NCBI GenBank assembly: GCA_017620525.1
Contig: JAGAUY010000016.1
Coordinates: forward strand, 1-32,326
Source of the DNA: Oscillospiraceae bacterium
Lineage (GTDB): Bacteria; Bacillota; Clostridia; Oscillospirales; Oscillospiraceae
DNA: 32,326 bases
Direction of reading: 5' to 3'
Shown in pieces: positions 14,995 to 23,860 of the stretch. The notes below the pieces were generated by a model. The model did no database searches and was not told the DNA's origin. It saw nothing but the letters and a program-made list of their open reading frames with translations. Every line of letters starts with the position of its first letter. Position 1 is the first letter of the stretch. Both the position numbers and the translations under genes were made by a program.

Positions 14995-17670
14995 CTTTTC
15001 GTATTTCCCTTTGTATGCCTTCGGTTGGCAGGCAGCATAGGCAATCACCGCGAAGATCAGGGCGCAGGCCAGACTGATTTTCCACCCCAGAGAGAATGCA
15101 CCGTTACGGTACACAAACCGAACCTGATGCTCGCCCTCGGTCAGCATCATGCCCACCATGGCATCGCCCGTAAGAATGATCTGCGCAGGCTTGCCATCCA
15201 CCTCTGCATGCCAGTTGCCGTTCTGGGGGATGGAGGTGTACAGATAACCGTCCCGGTCGCAGGTGATGGTGCCCTCCACCAGGGTATTGCCGAATTCGGT
15301 CAGCTCCAGAGTCGAGGCGGACAGCACCTGATAGCACTGTGCAAACCGCTCCTGACTCAGGATTCCCGCGCTGATGGTCAGCGTACCGGACTCATTTTCC
15401 TTACAGGTGGCCCGGACCTGGATCACATCGCCCACCACCACATCGCCCACTGCCAGCATCTGCTGCAGGCTCATGGATTCGCTGTACAGTTCCGCACCAT
15501 TTTTCCAGATGGCGACACTGTTGCGCTTAGGCAGATTCAGATCCACACACATGAATCCATCCATATCCACCGTGTAGGTATATACCACCTGAGAACCGCT
15601 GAGGCCGTTTTCATAGGCGCAGTAGCCGCTGGAATTCTGATTGGTCACCATTACATCAACACCTGTGATCTCCGGATTGGTCATCAGCTTCCAGACGTCG
15701 CCCTCCACTCCGGCAGCTGCGCTCATCAGCTCGTTCTGCAGACGGAATGCGCTGCTGCTGGCACCGAAATCCACTTCCGGAAGCTCCGCTTCCGTCAGGA
15801 ATCCCAGAGGAAGATACGCATTGTTGTACAGCAGCGCCACATCGCCGTAGCTGTGGATCTGCTCAAAATAAGTGCTCTGCTTATCCTTGCCGTCCCGGTC
15901 AATCATGTATTTCAGATTCAAAAACAGATTGGCAACAGGAGATGCTTCCTCATAGCAATATCGGTTATAGGTGTTTTTCGCGCCGTAACCCAAACAGCGC
16001 ATGAACTCCGTGACCTTCACATTGGCAGAACTTGTGAAAGCAGAAACACCGTTGTATCCATTCAGCGCACCGTCATTGAGGGTCTGGGAATGGGTCGTCT
16101 CCGCCCGGTAGAAGAGCGTATCCTCCTCCCGCTCCTTCATGTAGCGGATCATGGAAGCGGCATAAGTCGTACCTTTGGGATAATTGGACACCGCCGTACC
16201 GGGGAAATACAGGCCGAAGCAAACCAGATTGACAATCAGCTCTGCAGCCATCACCCCCAGCAGGACGGATCTTGCCATCCATGCTTTGCGGATCCTTGCA
16301 TCTTTCAGCTGGATCACCTGCTCCTCATCCGCACCTTCCGGGATCCGTCTGTGGATCCGGCTCCAGAGGATCACCCCCAGATACAGCGACAGGAATCCCA
16401 GATTGAATGCCAGGAAATACCACTCAGCAGCGTCGTTGGAGCAGGCAAAGATGCCGATGGTAAGACCGGCAGCGACGAACACCTGCCAGACTCTGAAATT
16501 GCGTCTGAGCAGCCAGGCCCGGTAAGCCATATACAGCATCACAAAGCTGTACAGGAAGCTGAACCGGTAAGGGATCATATTGGTAAAGTGGAAGCCGTGC
16601 CAGATATAGTCCAGCTGGCGGATAATAAAACTCAGGCTGAAAAACACCAGCAGAAATACACAGCAGGTCTTATCTCGCAGTTTCACACCCTTTGCCATCA
16701 GGAACAGCCACGCCAGAAGGATGGTTGCAACACCGCAGTAGAGGTTCGGCAGTCCTTCCTTGAAATTGGGTTCCAGCGCGCCGCCCATATTTCCCGCCAC
16801 CTGGCGCATGGCATCCAGAAGTCCCAGCCAGGTATTCTCGTCGGCAATATTCAGCTTAAACCCTTCCGGGAAATTGTTAACGCTGGACTGGGTGGTCTGC
16901 AGCGCCGCGAAGGCAGGCAGCTCCAGCACCGCCGTCATTCCGATGGCAAGGACGGAAAACAGCGCAATGCGGCAAAGATCCCGAAAGAATTTTCCTCCCC
17001 CCTGCCAGCGGCAGATCTCATAACAGAAGAACAGCAGCAGCACAAAGATGCAGGTAAAAAAGCCGATATAATAATTGGCATAGATAGACAGGAACAGCGT
17101 CAGCGTATACAGGATAAATTTCTTATCCCGCAGCAGCGCCACCGTGCCCAGCGCCACCAGCGGCAGCAGCGCGAAGGTATCCAGCCACATAACATTCCAC
17201 TGGAATCCAAGGGCCCAGGCGCACAGTCCGTAAAATCCGCCGAAGACAGAAACAGCCAGATCGTTCCGGCCGAACATTTTCTTCAGGAAGAGCGCAAAAA
17301 ACAGGCTGGCCAGTCCCAGCTTGACCGGAACCAGAAAAGAGAAGAACTCCAGCAGCCAGCCTTCCGGCACCAGCACGCTGAGCAGATTCAGCGGCGATGC
17401 CAGATAATAGGAGATCAGGCCCAAATAGTCCATGCCCAGTCCCACACTCCAGCTGTACAGCAGCGAATCGCCGCTGAGCAGCGCCTTGCGGAAAGCCACG
17501 AAAAAAGGATAGTACTGGTGGTACATATCGGAATAGAGCATGGAATATTTTCCGAAAGGCTCATACTGGCTGATGAGCATCACAAACAACATCCCGACGA
17601 AGGGGATCAGAAATGCCAGCAGCAAATAATTACATTTTTTCTTGTTGATATTTATATTGGTAAGGTTCAT
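14977..17670 (-). CDS. YfhO-family polytopic membrane protein (GT-C-like)
   Basis: The 897-residue protein has about a dozen membrane helices in its first 520 residues, then an extracellular domain and a last helix near residues 865-885. The family signature near the N-terminus is YSDMYHQYYPFFVAFR, with LLYSWSVGLGMDYLGLISYY after it. The C-terminal soluble part contains NGNWHAEVDGKPAQIIL and LTEGEHQVRFVYRNGAFSLG, typical of the YfhO family (PF09586). Bacillus YfhO is implicated in glycosylating lipoteichoic acid; GT-C-type sugar transfer from a lipid carrier is thus likely but the acceptor is unknown here. The ATG follows GGGGTG by 6-7 nt. It is monocistronic. Confidence 0.9.
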   Translation of the reverse strand: MNLTNININKKKCNYLLLAFLIPFVGMLFVMLISQYEPFGKYSMLYSDMYHQYYPFFVAFRKALLSGDSLLYSWSVGLGMDYLGLISYYLASPLNLLSVLVPEGWLLEFFSFLVPVKLGLASLFFALFLKKMFGRNDLAVSVFGGFYGLCAWALGFQWNVMWLDTFALLPLVALGTVALLRDKKFILYTLTLFLSIYANYYIGFFTCIFVLLLFFCYEICRWQGGGKFFRDLCRIALFSVLAIGMTAVLELPAFAALQTTQSSVNNFPEGFKLNIADENTWLGLLDAMRQVAGNMGGALEPNFKEGLPNLYCGVATILLAWLFLMAKGVKLRDKTCCVFLLVFFSLSFIIRQLDYIWHGFHFTNMIPYRFSFLYSFVMLYMAYRAWLLRRNFRVWQVFVAAGLTIGIFACSNDAAEWYFLAFNLGFLSLYLGVILWSRIHRRIPEGADEEQVIQLKDARIRKAWMARSVLLGVMAAELIVNLVCFGLYFPGTAVSNYPKGTTYAASMIRYMKEREEDTLFYRAETTHSQTLNDGALNGYNGVSAFTSSANVKVTEFMRCLGYGAKNTYNRYCYEEASPVANLFLNLKYMIDRDGKDKQSTYFEQIHSYGDVALLYNNAYLPLGFLTEAELPEVDFGASSSAFRLQNELMSAAAGVEGDVWKLMTNPEITGVDVMVTNQNSSGYCAYENGLSGSQVVYTYTVDMDGFMCVDLNLPKRNSVAIWKNGAELYSESMSLQQMLAVGDVVVGDVIQVRATCKENESGTLTISAGILSQERFAQCYQVLSASTLELTEFGNTLVEGTITCDRDGYLYTSIPQNGNWHAEVDGKPAQIILTGDAMVGMMLTEGEHQVRFVYRNGAFSLGWKISLACALIFAVIAYAACQPKAYKGKYEKKKEKR

Positions 17671-17705
17671 TCAGAACACCCCGAAATCCAGCGATAGTAA
17701 TTTAT

Positions 17706-17734
17706 ATTGTACCACGCTTTCAGACATGGGTAAA
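17706..17734 (-). promoter_or_regulatory. Probable promoter of the YfhO-family gene
   Basis: TTTACC (17729-17734), 17 nt, TACAAT (17706-17711) on the minus strand, with an extended TGG just before the -10. Confidence 0.55.
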
Positions 17735-17762
17735 GCCAATCAGGAAAAATTTTATAATTCTT

Positions 17763-17793
17763 AAAAAGCCGGGTACTCCGCAGAGTACCCGGC
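17763..17793 (-). terminator. Terminator of the PH-domain gene
   Basis: An 11-bp stem GCCGGGTACTC with its complement, 4-nt loop, followed on the minus strand by TTTTT. Confidence 0.92.
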
Positions 17794-17807
17794 CATGGGG
17801 AAATCTA

Positions 17808-18218
17808 TCAGATATTGTCATCCAGCTCGTCATCAAAATCCGGCTCGCCGTCACCGTTCAGGTCAGCACCCATGATCTCGCCCACCCGGACCCGGCGGCG
17901 GATCTTCATCTCCTCCACCTGTTTGTGGATCAACTCCTTGACGAAAACAGGATCCTTTACATTCTTCAGCACCAGATTGGGCATGGTCTTATCGGAAGAA
18001 ACCACCGTCACCGTGCCCACGCCGAAGATCCGCTGGCCCAGACTGCGGGTGGTATCGATATCCCGGACCCGGTACAGGAGAATCTCATCATCCTTGATGT
18101 TCAGAAAACCCACAGACACAAACAGCCGGTCTTCGGACATGGAATAGCGGGTAAAGCTCAGAGGCAGGCCGAAATAACGCTTGCGGTCCTTCCACAGATA
18201 TTCGATATTGATTGCCAT
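17808..18218 (-). CDS. Small PH-domain protein with EF-hand-like C-terminal motif
   Basis: The 136-residue protein is a compact bacterial PH domain (residues about 15-105): RYFGLPLSFTRYSMSEDRLFV, then GFLNIKDDEILLYRVRDID and VGTVTVVSSDKTMPNLVLKNV, as in the YdbT/bPH_2 type. It has no signal peptide or membrane segment, so it is cytoplasmic. A basic helix KIRRRVRVGE leads into DLNGDGEPDFDDE (residues 119-131), which fits the D-x-N-x-D-G-x-x-D-x-x-D pattern of a calcium-binding EF-hand loop. PH domains of this type are of unknown ligand. The ATG at 18218 has GGAGG 9 nt before it; the longer frame from 18275 is unsupported and starts inside the promoter. Upstream spoIVA has no obvious terminator and may read through. 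Confidence 0.85.
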   Translation of the reverse strand: MAINIEYLWKDRKRYFGLPLSFTRYSMSEDRLFVSVGFLNIKDDEILLYRVRDIDTTRSLGQRIFGVGTVTVVSSDKTMPNLVLKNVKDPVFVKELIHKQVEEMKIRRRVRVGEIMGADLNGDGEPDFDDELDDNI

Positions 18219-18251
18219 ACAGCAGTCCTCCTTCGTTTTTGCATATATTAT

Positions 18252-18280
18252 ATTGTATATTCCGGACTGCCCCATGTCAA
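18252..18280 (-). promoter_or_regulatory. SigA-type promoter of the PH-domain gene
   Basis: TTGACA (18275-18280), 17 nt, TACAAT (18252-18257) on the minus strand. A TATAAT also lies 5 bp further down but at an unsuitable spacing. Confidence 0.7.
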
Positions 18281-18314
18281 GTTTGGGGACAGAATTTGTA
18301 ATACGGCCAACAGT

Positions 18315-19778
18315 TTACAGGATCAGACAGATCAATCCGGAAGCACCTTCATTGACGATCCTGGTCAGAGTCCCCCGGAATTTCCCCCGGACGTCATCGG
18401 GCATCTGCACCAGCTTGGCTGTCAATCCCTCCTGGATCAGTTCATACACGGACTTGCCGAAAATATTGCTCTGCCACAGCTTTTCCGGTTCCTCACCGCT
18501 CAGATATGCAATCAGGTCCTGGGACTGCTTCTCGTCTCCAACCATGGGACTGATCTCCGTGTCGATGTCCACCCGGATCATGTGGATGGAAGGTGCTCCG
18601 GCTTTCAGCTTGACACCGAATGCGCCGCTCTTTCTGATGATCTCCGGAGTCTCCAAAGTCATCTCCCCGGCCGAAGGCATCACAACACCATAGCCTGTCG
18701 CTTTCACCGCCGACAGCGCATCAGATATTTTATCATATTCCGTCTTCACGGACGACAACTCTGTCAGCAAATTCAGCAGCTGTGCGTCATTTCGGATGGA
18801 CATTCCTGCCCGGGTACTCAGGATATCGTAGAACAGTGTCTCCGGGAATCCCAGGGCGCAGGACACGGTTCCGGCGGCCAGATCCACATTCCGTATGGTA
18901 AAGTCCAGAATCTGCTCCAGTTCCTTCAGCTTTTCCAGGGTACATTGAGCCTGAGCAAGGGTTGTAATCTCTCCGGCACGCTGCCGCAGCGCTTCATACA
19001 GAGCCGCTTTCACCGGATGGTCCCACTCCAGTGCGTCGATCCAACGGGGCATATGGACCCGCAGCTCTTTCATCGGGAAGGCATACAGCAGCGCCTTCAG
19101 CAGATTTCCGATGTCCTCCCGGCTCAAAGCCTGACAGTCTGCTGTCACCGGCCGGATGCCGAACTCCTTTTGTAAGTAAGCCTTTACCGCCGCCGCATCT
19201 GCGCAAGCGGGATCCCGGCTGTTGATAATCACCAGAAACGGTTTTCCCGTTGCCTGCATATCCGTAATCGCCCGGCGCTCTGCCGCAACATAATCCGCTC
19301 TGGGGATATCCGTGATGCTTCCATCGGTGGTAACCACGAGACCGATGGAACAGTGGCCGTCCATTACCTTCTTTGTTCCCAGTTCCGCAGCCTCGGTCAT
19401 AGGAATCTCGTGATCGAACCAGGGGGTCGTGACCATCCGGGGCTGTCCGTCCTCTTCCGCCCCGACTGCACCGTCTACCATATATCCCACGGAATCGATC
19501 ATCCGCACCCGGACCCGCACCGTCCCATCCGGAGAAATCTCCACAGCTTCCTCAGGGACAAATTTGGGTTCCGATGTCATAATAGTCCTGCCCGATCCGC
19601 TCTGGGGCAGTTCATCCCGCGCCCGCTCCCGGCGGTAGGGATCTTCAATACAGGGGATCACCAGTTCCTCCATGATCCGTTTGATCAGCGTGGATTTTCC
19701 GGTGCGGACCGGCCCCACCACACCAATATAGATATTTCCTCCGGTCCGGGCGGCAATATCCGCGTAAATATTTTCCAT
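18315..19778 (-). CDS. spoIVA: Stage IV sporulation protein A (spore coat morphogenetic ATPase)
   Basis: SpoIVA polymerises with ATP on the forespore outer membrane and forms the base layer on which the spore coat is built. The 487 residues are near the 492 of Bacillus. The Walker A loop GPVRTGKS is at residues 22-29, followed by SGRTIMTSEPKFVPEEAV and the Walker B-like RMIDSVGYMVDGA. The C-terminus ends GASGLICLIL, in the region required for membrane anchoring in Bacillus. I chose the ATG at 19778 because GAGGAGG lies 6 nt upstream; the longer frame to 19871 adds a non-homologous stretch across the probable promoter. It is divergent from yceD rather than next to gpsA as in Bacillus. Confidence 0.97.
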   Translation of the reverse strand: MENIYADIAARTGGNIYIGVVGPVRTGKSTLIKRIMEELVIPCIEDPYRRERARDELPQSGSGRTIMTSEPKFVPEEAVEISPDGTVRVRVRMIDSVGYMVDGAVGAEEDGQPRMVTTPWFDHEIPMTEAAELGTKKVMDGHCSIGLVVTTDGSITDIPRADYVAAERRAITDMQATGKPFLVIINSRDPACADAAAVKAYLQKEFGIRPVTADCQALSREDIGNLLKALLYAFPMKELRVHMPRWIDALEWDHPVKAALYEALRQRAGEITTLAQAQCTLEKLKELEQILDFTIRNVDLAAGTVSCALGFPETLFYDILSTRAGMSIRNDAQLLNLLTELSSVKTEYDKISDALSAVKATGYGVVMPSAGEMTLETPEIIRKSGAFGVKLKAGAPSIHMIRVDIDTEISPMVGDEKQSQDLIAYLSGEEPEKLWQSNIFGKSVYELIQEGLTAKLVQMPDDVRGKFRGTLTRIVNEGASGLICLIL

Positions 19779-19829
19779 AGCCAGCCTCCTCATATGAGCA
19801 GAAGACGCGCTCCTGCCTTTGGTTAGTCC

Positions 19830-19858
19830 ATGGTATGTCCCCCGGCAGCAGAATAGAA
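19830..19858 (-). promoter_or_regulatory. Possible SigE promoter of spoIVA
   Basis: The minus strand has CATACCAT (19830-19837), close to the mother-cell SigE -10 CATACANT, preceded 13 nt earlier by TTCTATTC, a partial match to the SigE -35. No good SigA site is present. SpoIVA is a known SigE target in Bacillus. Confidence 0.45.
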
Positions 19859-19922
19859 CCCCCGACCACAAGATGCTGTGATAATTTCTTTTGAAATACC
19901 AGAGATTTTGTAAAAATAATGT

Positions 19923-19951
19923 TTGACAAATCGGGATTTACCCTATATAAT
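19923..19951 (+). promoter_or_regulatory. SigA-type promoter of yceD-rpmF
   Basis: TTGACA (19923-19928), 17 nt, TATAAT (19946-19951), both hexamers perfect. Confidence 0.9.
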
Positions 19952-19983
19952 ATCTAGGCATGACTGTGAAGAAGGGGGATACT

Positions 19984-20484
19984 ATGCTACTAGGACTTTC
20001 TAAGATCATTGACTGCCCCGGTGCGTCAGTTCCTTTTTCCACCAGTGTTGATCTGAGCGATCTTCGCTACGGCAACAGCTATCCGGTGACTGAGTCCGTC
20101 AAGGCTGAGGGCAACGTGCGCAATACCGCAGGCGTCCTCGTGATGACCGGTCTGATTACGACCACCATCCACGGAACCTGCGACCGATGCGCAAGCGACT
20201 TCGACCGGGATATCGAATTCCCCATCGATGTAGTTCTGGTAACAGAGCTTGCCAACGAAGAAAACGAAGATGAATGGGTATTCCCTCTGGAGGGAGACAG
20301 CGCCGACTTGGAGGACATTGTCCGAACGGTTTTCGTTCTGAATCTGGATTCCAAGCTGCTGTGCAAGGATGACTGTCAGGGACTGTGCTGCCGCTGCGGC
20401 AAGAACCTGAACGAGGGTCCCTGCAATTGCCAGAAGGAGCTCGATCCCCGATTTGCTGCTTTAAAGCAGCTTCTTGAGAAGTAA
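19984..20484 (+). CDS. YceD-family protein (DUF177), 23S rRNA accumulation factor
   Basis: The 166-residue cytoplasmic protein has the DUF177 layout: an N-terminal beta region, the pair CDRCASDFDRDIEFP in the middle, an acidic linker, and the C-terminal signature DSKLLCKDDCQGLCCRCGKN ending in NCQKELDPRFAALKQLL. The cysteines (CxxC, CxxCxGLCxxCG) suggest a bound zinc. YceD proteins are needed for 23S rRNA accumulation in some bacteria and plants. The ATG at 19984 follows GGGGG by about 6 nt; the ATG at 19960 falls within a few bases of the expected transcript start. It is co-transcribed with rpmF, 48 nt downstream, a conserved pairing. Confidence 0.93.
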   Translation: MLLGLSKIIDCPGASVPFSTSVDLSDLRYGNSYPVTESVKAEGNVRNTAGVLVMTGLITTTIHGTCDRCASDFDRDIEFPIDVVLVTELANEENEDEWVFPLEGDSADLEDIVRTVFVLNLDSKLLCKDDCQGLCCRCGKNLNEGPCNCQKELDPRFAALKQLLEK

Positions 20485-20532
20485 AAACATATTGATGCTG
20501 TTTAAAAGCAGTTTGACCAAGGAGGTGTCACC

Positions 20533-20718
20533 ATGGCTGTCCCTAAGTGTAAAGTGTCCAAGGCCCGCCGCGATAAGCGTCGTGGTTCCAACTGGAAGCT
20601 GTCCGCTCCCAGCGTGAGCGTTTGCCCCAAGTGCGGCGAACCTGTTATGCCCCACAGAGCTTGCAAGGCTTGCGGTACCTACAATGGTCGTCAGGTCGTG
20701 GCTGCCAAGGCTGAGTAA
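20533..20718 (+). CDS. rpmF: 50S ribosomal protein L32
   Basis: The 61-residue basic protein begins [20 protein letters not shown], the standard L32 start, and carries a zinc-binding set CPKCGE and CKACG, so this is the Cys4 (zinc) form. AGGAGG lies 8 nt before the ATG. It ends the yceD-rpmF operon just before a strong terminator. Confidence 0.98.
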   Translation: MAVPKCKVSKARRDKRRGSNWKLSAPSVSVCPKCGEPVMPHRACKACGTYNGRQVVAAKAE

Positions 20719-20744
20719 TCAGCAGGAGCAAAAAAGTGGAACGC

Positions 20745-20771
20745 AGAGGAAGGCTTCGGCCTTCCTCTTTT
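20745..20771 (+). terminator. Terminator of yceD-rpmF
   Basis: A 10-bp stem AGAGGAAGGC with its complement around a stable TTCG tetraloop, then a T-run. Confidence 0.95.
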
Positions 20772-20826
20772 TCCATATTCTGACCAATTTTTTTCTGAAT
20801 TAAATGTAAATCCGTCACAGTTTCCA

Positions 20827-20855
20827 TTGCTTTTCTCCCGGAACTGTGTCATAAT
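20827..20855 (+). promoter_or_regulatory. Probable promoter of der-plsY-gpsA
   Basis: TTGCTT (20827-20832), 17 nt, CATAAT (20850-20855). CACAGTT before the -35 and AACTGTG before the -10 are complementary, of unclear meaning. Confidence 0.55.
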
Positions 20856-20897
20856 ATATAGTTGTACCTTTACTTTTTTGGAAAGGAAGTGTTTCTC

Positions 20898-22232
20898 ATG
20901 GCAAAACCCTTAGTGGCCATCGTCGGACGGCCCAACGTGGGCAAATCCATGCTCTTCAATAAGCTCACCGGCCAGCGGACTTCCATCGTCGAGGATACCC
21001 CAGGCGTTACCCGCGACCGGATCTACGGCGAATGCGAATGGTGCGGCCGTACCTTCTCTCTGGTGGATACCGGCGGTATTGAACCCGGCACCGACAGTGA
21101 AATGCTGAAATTCATGCGCCGTCAGGCGGAGATCGGCATCGAGCTGGCCGACGCCATCATCATGGTCGTGGATGTCCGTTCCGGCGTCACCGCCGCAGAC
21201 CAGGACGTTGCCACCATGCTGCGCAAGAGCAAGAAGCCTGTGTGTCTGGCTGTCAACAAGTGCGACTCCATCGGCCTTGTGAATCCCGATGTGTTCGAAT
21301 TCTACGGTCTGGGCATCGGTGATCTGTTTGAGACCTCCGCTGTCCACGGTCACGGTACCGGCGACATGCTGGACTGGGTCCTGGAGAACATCCCTGAAGA
21401 TGACTCCGAAGACGTGGACGAGGATATCATCAAGGTCGCCATCGTCGGTAAGCCCAATGTGGGCAAGTCCAGCCTGCTCAACCAGATCCTGGGTGAGGAG
21501 CGCGTCATCGTCTCCAACGTCGCCGGCACCACCCGCGATGCCATCGACTCCTACTACGAAAATGAGACCGGCAAGTACTGCCTCATCGACACGGCCGGTA
21601 TGCGCCGCAAGAGCAAGGTGGACGATGCCATCGAAAAGTATTCCAATATGCGTTCCATCAGTGCCATCGACCGCGCGGATGTCTGCCTGATCCTCATCGA
21701 TGCCAACGAGGGCGTCACTGAACAGGACACCAAAATCGCAGGTCTGGTCCACGAAGCCGGCAAGGCTGCTATCATCGTGGTCAACAAGTGGGACGCTGTG
21801 GATGACAAGGAAACCAACACCATGCGCGACAAGGAGAACGATGTCCGCCGTGATCTGGCTTACATGACCTATGCTCCTGTGGTTTTTCTCTCCGCCCTCA
21901 CCGGCCAGCGTGTGAACAAGCTGTTCCCCATGATCCAGGAGGTTCATAAGCAGAACACCAGCCGCATCACCACCGGCGCCCTGAACAGCGTCCTGGCAGA
22001 TGCCACCTCCCGTGTTCAGCCGCCCAGCGACAAGGGCCGCCGCCTGAAGATCTACTACATGACCCAGGCCGGTACCAAGCCCCCCCATTTCGTCATCTTC
22101 TGCAACGATGCAAGACTGTTCCACTTCTCCTATCAGCGGTATCTGGAAAATCAGATCCGTGAGGTCTTCGGTCTGCAGGGTACTCCCATCCGCATCACCA
22201 TCCGCCAGAAGGGCGATAAGGAGGATCAGTAA
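20898..22232 (+). CDS. der: Ribosome-assembly GTPase Der (EngA)
   Basis: Der is an essential GTPase with two G domains that matures the 50S subunit. The 444 residues contain G1 motifs GRPNVGKS (10-17) and GKPNVGKS in the second domain, G3 DTGG and DTAG, and G4 NKCD and NKWD, then the KH-like C-terminal domain (FCNDARLFHFSYQRYLENQIR). The residue after the first GKS is Met (GKSMLFN) where many Der proteins have Thr; I believe this occurs in related Clostridia. The ATG at 20898 follows AAAGGAAG; the upstream in-frame start at 20862 is unsupported. The stop overlaps the plsY start by 1 nt, so der leads a coupled der-plsY-gpsA operon. Confidence 0.98.
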   Translation: MAKPLVAIVGRPNVGKSMLFNKLTGQRTSIVEDTPGVTRDRIYGECEWCGRTFSLVDTGGIEPGTDSEMLKFMRRQAEIGIELADAIIMVVDVRSGVTAADQDVATMLRKSKKPVCLAVNKCDSIGLVNPDVFEFYGLGIGDLFETSAVHGHGTGDMLDWVLENIPEDDSEDVDEDIIKVAIVGKPNVGKSSLLNQILGEERVIVSNVAGTTRDAIDSYYENETGKYCLIDTAGMRRKSKVDDAIEKYSNMRSISAIDRADVCLILIDANEGVTEQDTKIAGLVHEAGKAAIIVVNKWDAVDDKETNTMRDKENDVRRDLAYMTYAPVVFLSALTGQRVNKLFPMIQEVHKQNTSRITTGALNSVLADATSRVQPPSDKGRRLKIYYMTQAGTKPPHFVIFCNDARLFHFSYQRYLENQIREVFGLQGTPIRITIRQKGDKEDQ

Positions 22233-22858
22233 TGGTCCTTTCATGTATTATCACCGCAGTCGTTGCCTATCTTCTGGGCAATCTGAATGGTGCCATCGTC
22301 ATCAGCCATCTGGTTGCCAAGGATGATGTCCGCAGCCACGGCAGCGGCAACGCGGGTCTGACCAATTTTGTCCGCAACTACGGCTCAGGAACCTCCGTTT
22401 TTGTCATTCTGATCGATATGGGCAAGGCTGTCGCTGCCTGCCTGCTGGGCGGTCTGCTGCTCAAGTCCTATGGCTACTACAACGAAGGCCTGGCTCTGGG
22501 CGGTCTGTTCGTGATTCTGGGCCATGACTTCCCTGCCCTGCTGGGCTTCAAGGGCGGTAAGGGCATCCTCAGCGGTGTCACCGTCGCGCTGATGATGGAC
22601 TGGCGCATCGGCCTGTTTGTATTTGGTATTTTCCTGGTCGCATACCTGCTGACGGGATATGTTTCTCTGGGCAGCATCCTGTCTTCCGGTTCCTTTGGCT
22701 TCATCTACGCATGGCTCCATCCCGGCAGCCTGTTTCCGATCATCGTGGGTCTGTTTCTGAGCGCCCTGATTGTTTGGATGCACCGGGGTAACATCGTCCG
22801 GCTGGTGAAGGGTGAGGAACGTAAAACCAATCTCTTTGGGAAAGGAAAAAAATCATGA
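22232..22858 (+). CDS. plsY: Glycerol-3-phosphate acyltransferase PlsY
   Basis: PlsY moves an acyl group from acyl-phosphate to glycerol-3-phosphate, the first step of phospholipid synthesis in Firmicutes, in the cytoplasmic membrane. The 208 residues form about five helices. The three loops of the family are intact: GSGNAGLTN near residue 40, GFKGGKG near 110 and HRGN near 190. Its start overlaps the der stop (TAATG) and its stop overlaps the gpsA start (ATGA), so all three are translated together. GpsA downstream makes its substrate. Confidence 0.97.
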   Translation: MVLSCIITAVVAYLLGNLNGAIVISHLVAKDDVRSHGSGNAGLTNFVRNYGSGTSVFVILIDMGKAVAACLLGGLLLKSYGYYNEGLALGGLFVILGHDFPALLGFKGGKGILSGVTVALMMDWRIGLFVFGIFLVAYLLTGYVSLGSILSSGSFGFIYAWLHPGSLFPIIVGLFLSALIVWMHRGNIVRLVKGEERKTNLFGKGKKS

Positions 22859-23853
22859 AAGTAGCAGTTATCGGAAGCGGCGCCTGGGGCACCGCCCTGG
22901 CTATCCGCCTGTGCAAGAACGGTCACGACGTGACCATGTGGACCTTCGAAAAAGAGCTGATCCCCCAGATGGAAAATGAGCGCCACAACATTCGTCTTCC
23001 CAATGTGGTGCTGCCTGAAAACTTAAAGATCAGCGGTGACTACTCCTGCGCGGCAGGCTGCAAGATGGTCGTCATGGCAAGCCCCTCCTTCCCTGCCCGC
23101 AGCGTCTGCCAGGGTGTGAAACCCTATATCGACAAGGATGCCGTGGTTGTATCCGTCACCAAGGGTCTGGAGGACAAGACCCATATGCGCATGAGCGAAG
23201 TCGTCGCCCAGGAGACTGGCAAGGAAGTTGTTGCCCTGACCGGCCCCAGCCATGCGGAAGAAGTCTCCATCGGTGTCCCCACCGGCCTGCTGGCAGCCTG
23301 CCGTGATCAGGCTCTGGCCGAATTCGTTCAGGATGCATTCATGGCAGACACCCTGCGCGTCTACACCAGTCCCGATCCCGTGGGTGCCGAGCTGGGCGCC
23401 GCTCTGAAGAACGTCATCGCCCTGTGCGCCGGCATCACCGACGGTCTGGGCTTTGGCGACAACACCAAGGCCATGCTGATGACCCGCGGCCTGACTGAGA
23501 CTGCCCGTCTGGGTGTGGCAATGGGTGCTCACAAGGAAACCTTCGCTGGTCTCGCCGGCGTGGGCGACCTGATCGTCACCTGCACCTCCATGCACTCCCG
23601 CAACCGCCGTGCCGGTATCCTCATCGGCCAGGGCAAATCCGCCGAGGAAGCCATGAAGGAAGTGGGCGCTGTGGTGGAAGGCTACTATGCCGCCAAGTCT
23701 GCCTACGAGCTGGGCAAGGCAAAGGGTATCGAGATGCCCATCACCGAAGCTGCCTACAAGGTCCTCTACGAAGGCTGTGATGTCAAATCCGCCGTCCAGG
23801 ACCTTCTGACCCGCCGGAAGAAATCCGAATCCGAAGACGCAGGCTGGCATTGA
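22855..23853 (+). CDS. gpsA: NAD(P)H-dependent glycerol-3-phosphate dehydrogenase
   Basis: GpsA reduces dihydroxyacetone phosphate to sn-glycerol-3-phosphate, the acceptor used by PlsY. The 332-residue cytoplasmic enzyme has the nucleotide fold VIGSGAWGT (GSGAWG at 7-12), VSVTKGLE, the GPSHAEEV loop, and the catalytic region GAALKNVIALCAGITDGLGFGDNTKA with its lysine. The C-terminal helical domain is complete. It starts within the plsY stop codon. Confidence 0.98.
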   Translation: MKVAVIGSGAWGTALAIRLCKNGHDVTMWTFEKELIPQMENERHNIRLPNVVLPENLKISGDYSCAAGCKMVVMASPSFPARSVCQGVKPYIDKDAVVVSVTKGLEDKTHMRMSEVVAQETGKEVVALTGPSHAEEVSIGVPTGLLAACRDQALAEFVQDAFMADTLRVYTSPDPVGAELGAALKNVIALCAGITDGLGFGDNTKAMLMTRGLTETARLGVAMGAHKETFAGLAGVGDLIVTCTSMHSRNRRAGILIGQGKSAEEAMKEVGAVVEGYYAAKSAYELGKAKGIEMPITEAAYKVLYEGCDVKSAVQDLLTRRKKSESEDAGWH

Positions 23854-23860
23854 TATGTGC

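Noticed and set aside
15025-17697. Open frame of 890 codons on the plus strand opposite the YfhO-family gene
   Set aside because: Gln/His-rich nonsense product with no family resemblance; an antisense shadow caused by third-position bias.
18219-18314. A terminator after spoIVA
   Set aside because: I found no stem with a T-run on the minus strand here; only the promoter of the PH-domain gene is visible.
20910-22244. Open frame of 444 codons opposite der
   Set aside because: Antisense of a strongly conserved GTPase with complete motifs; no ribosome site.
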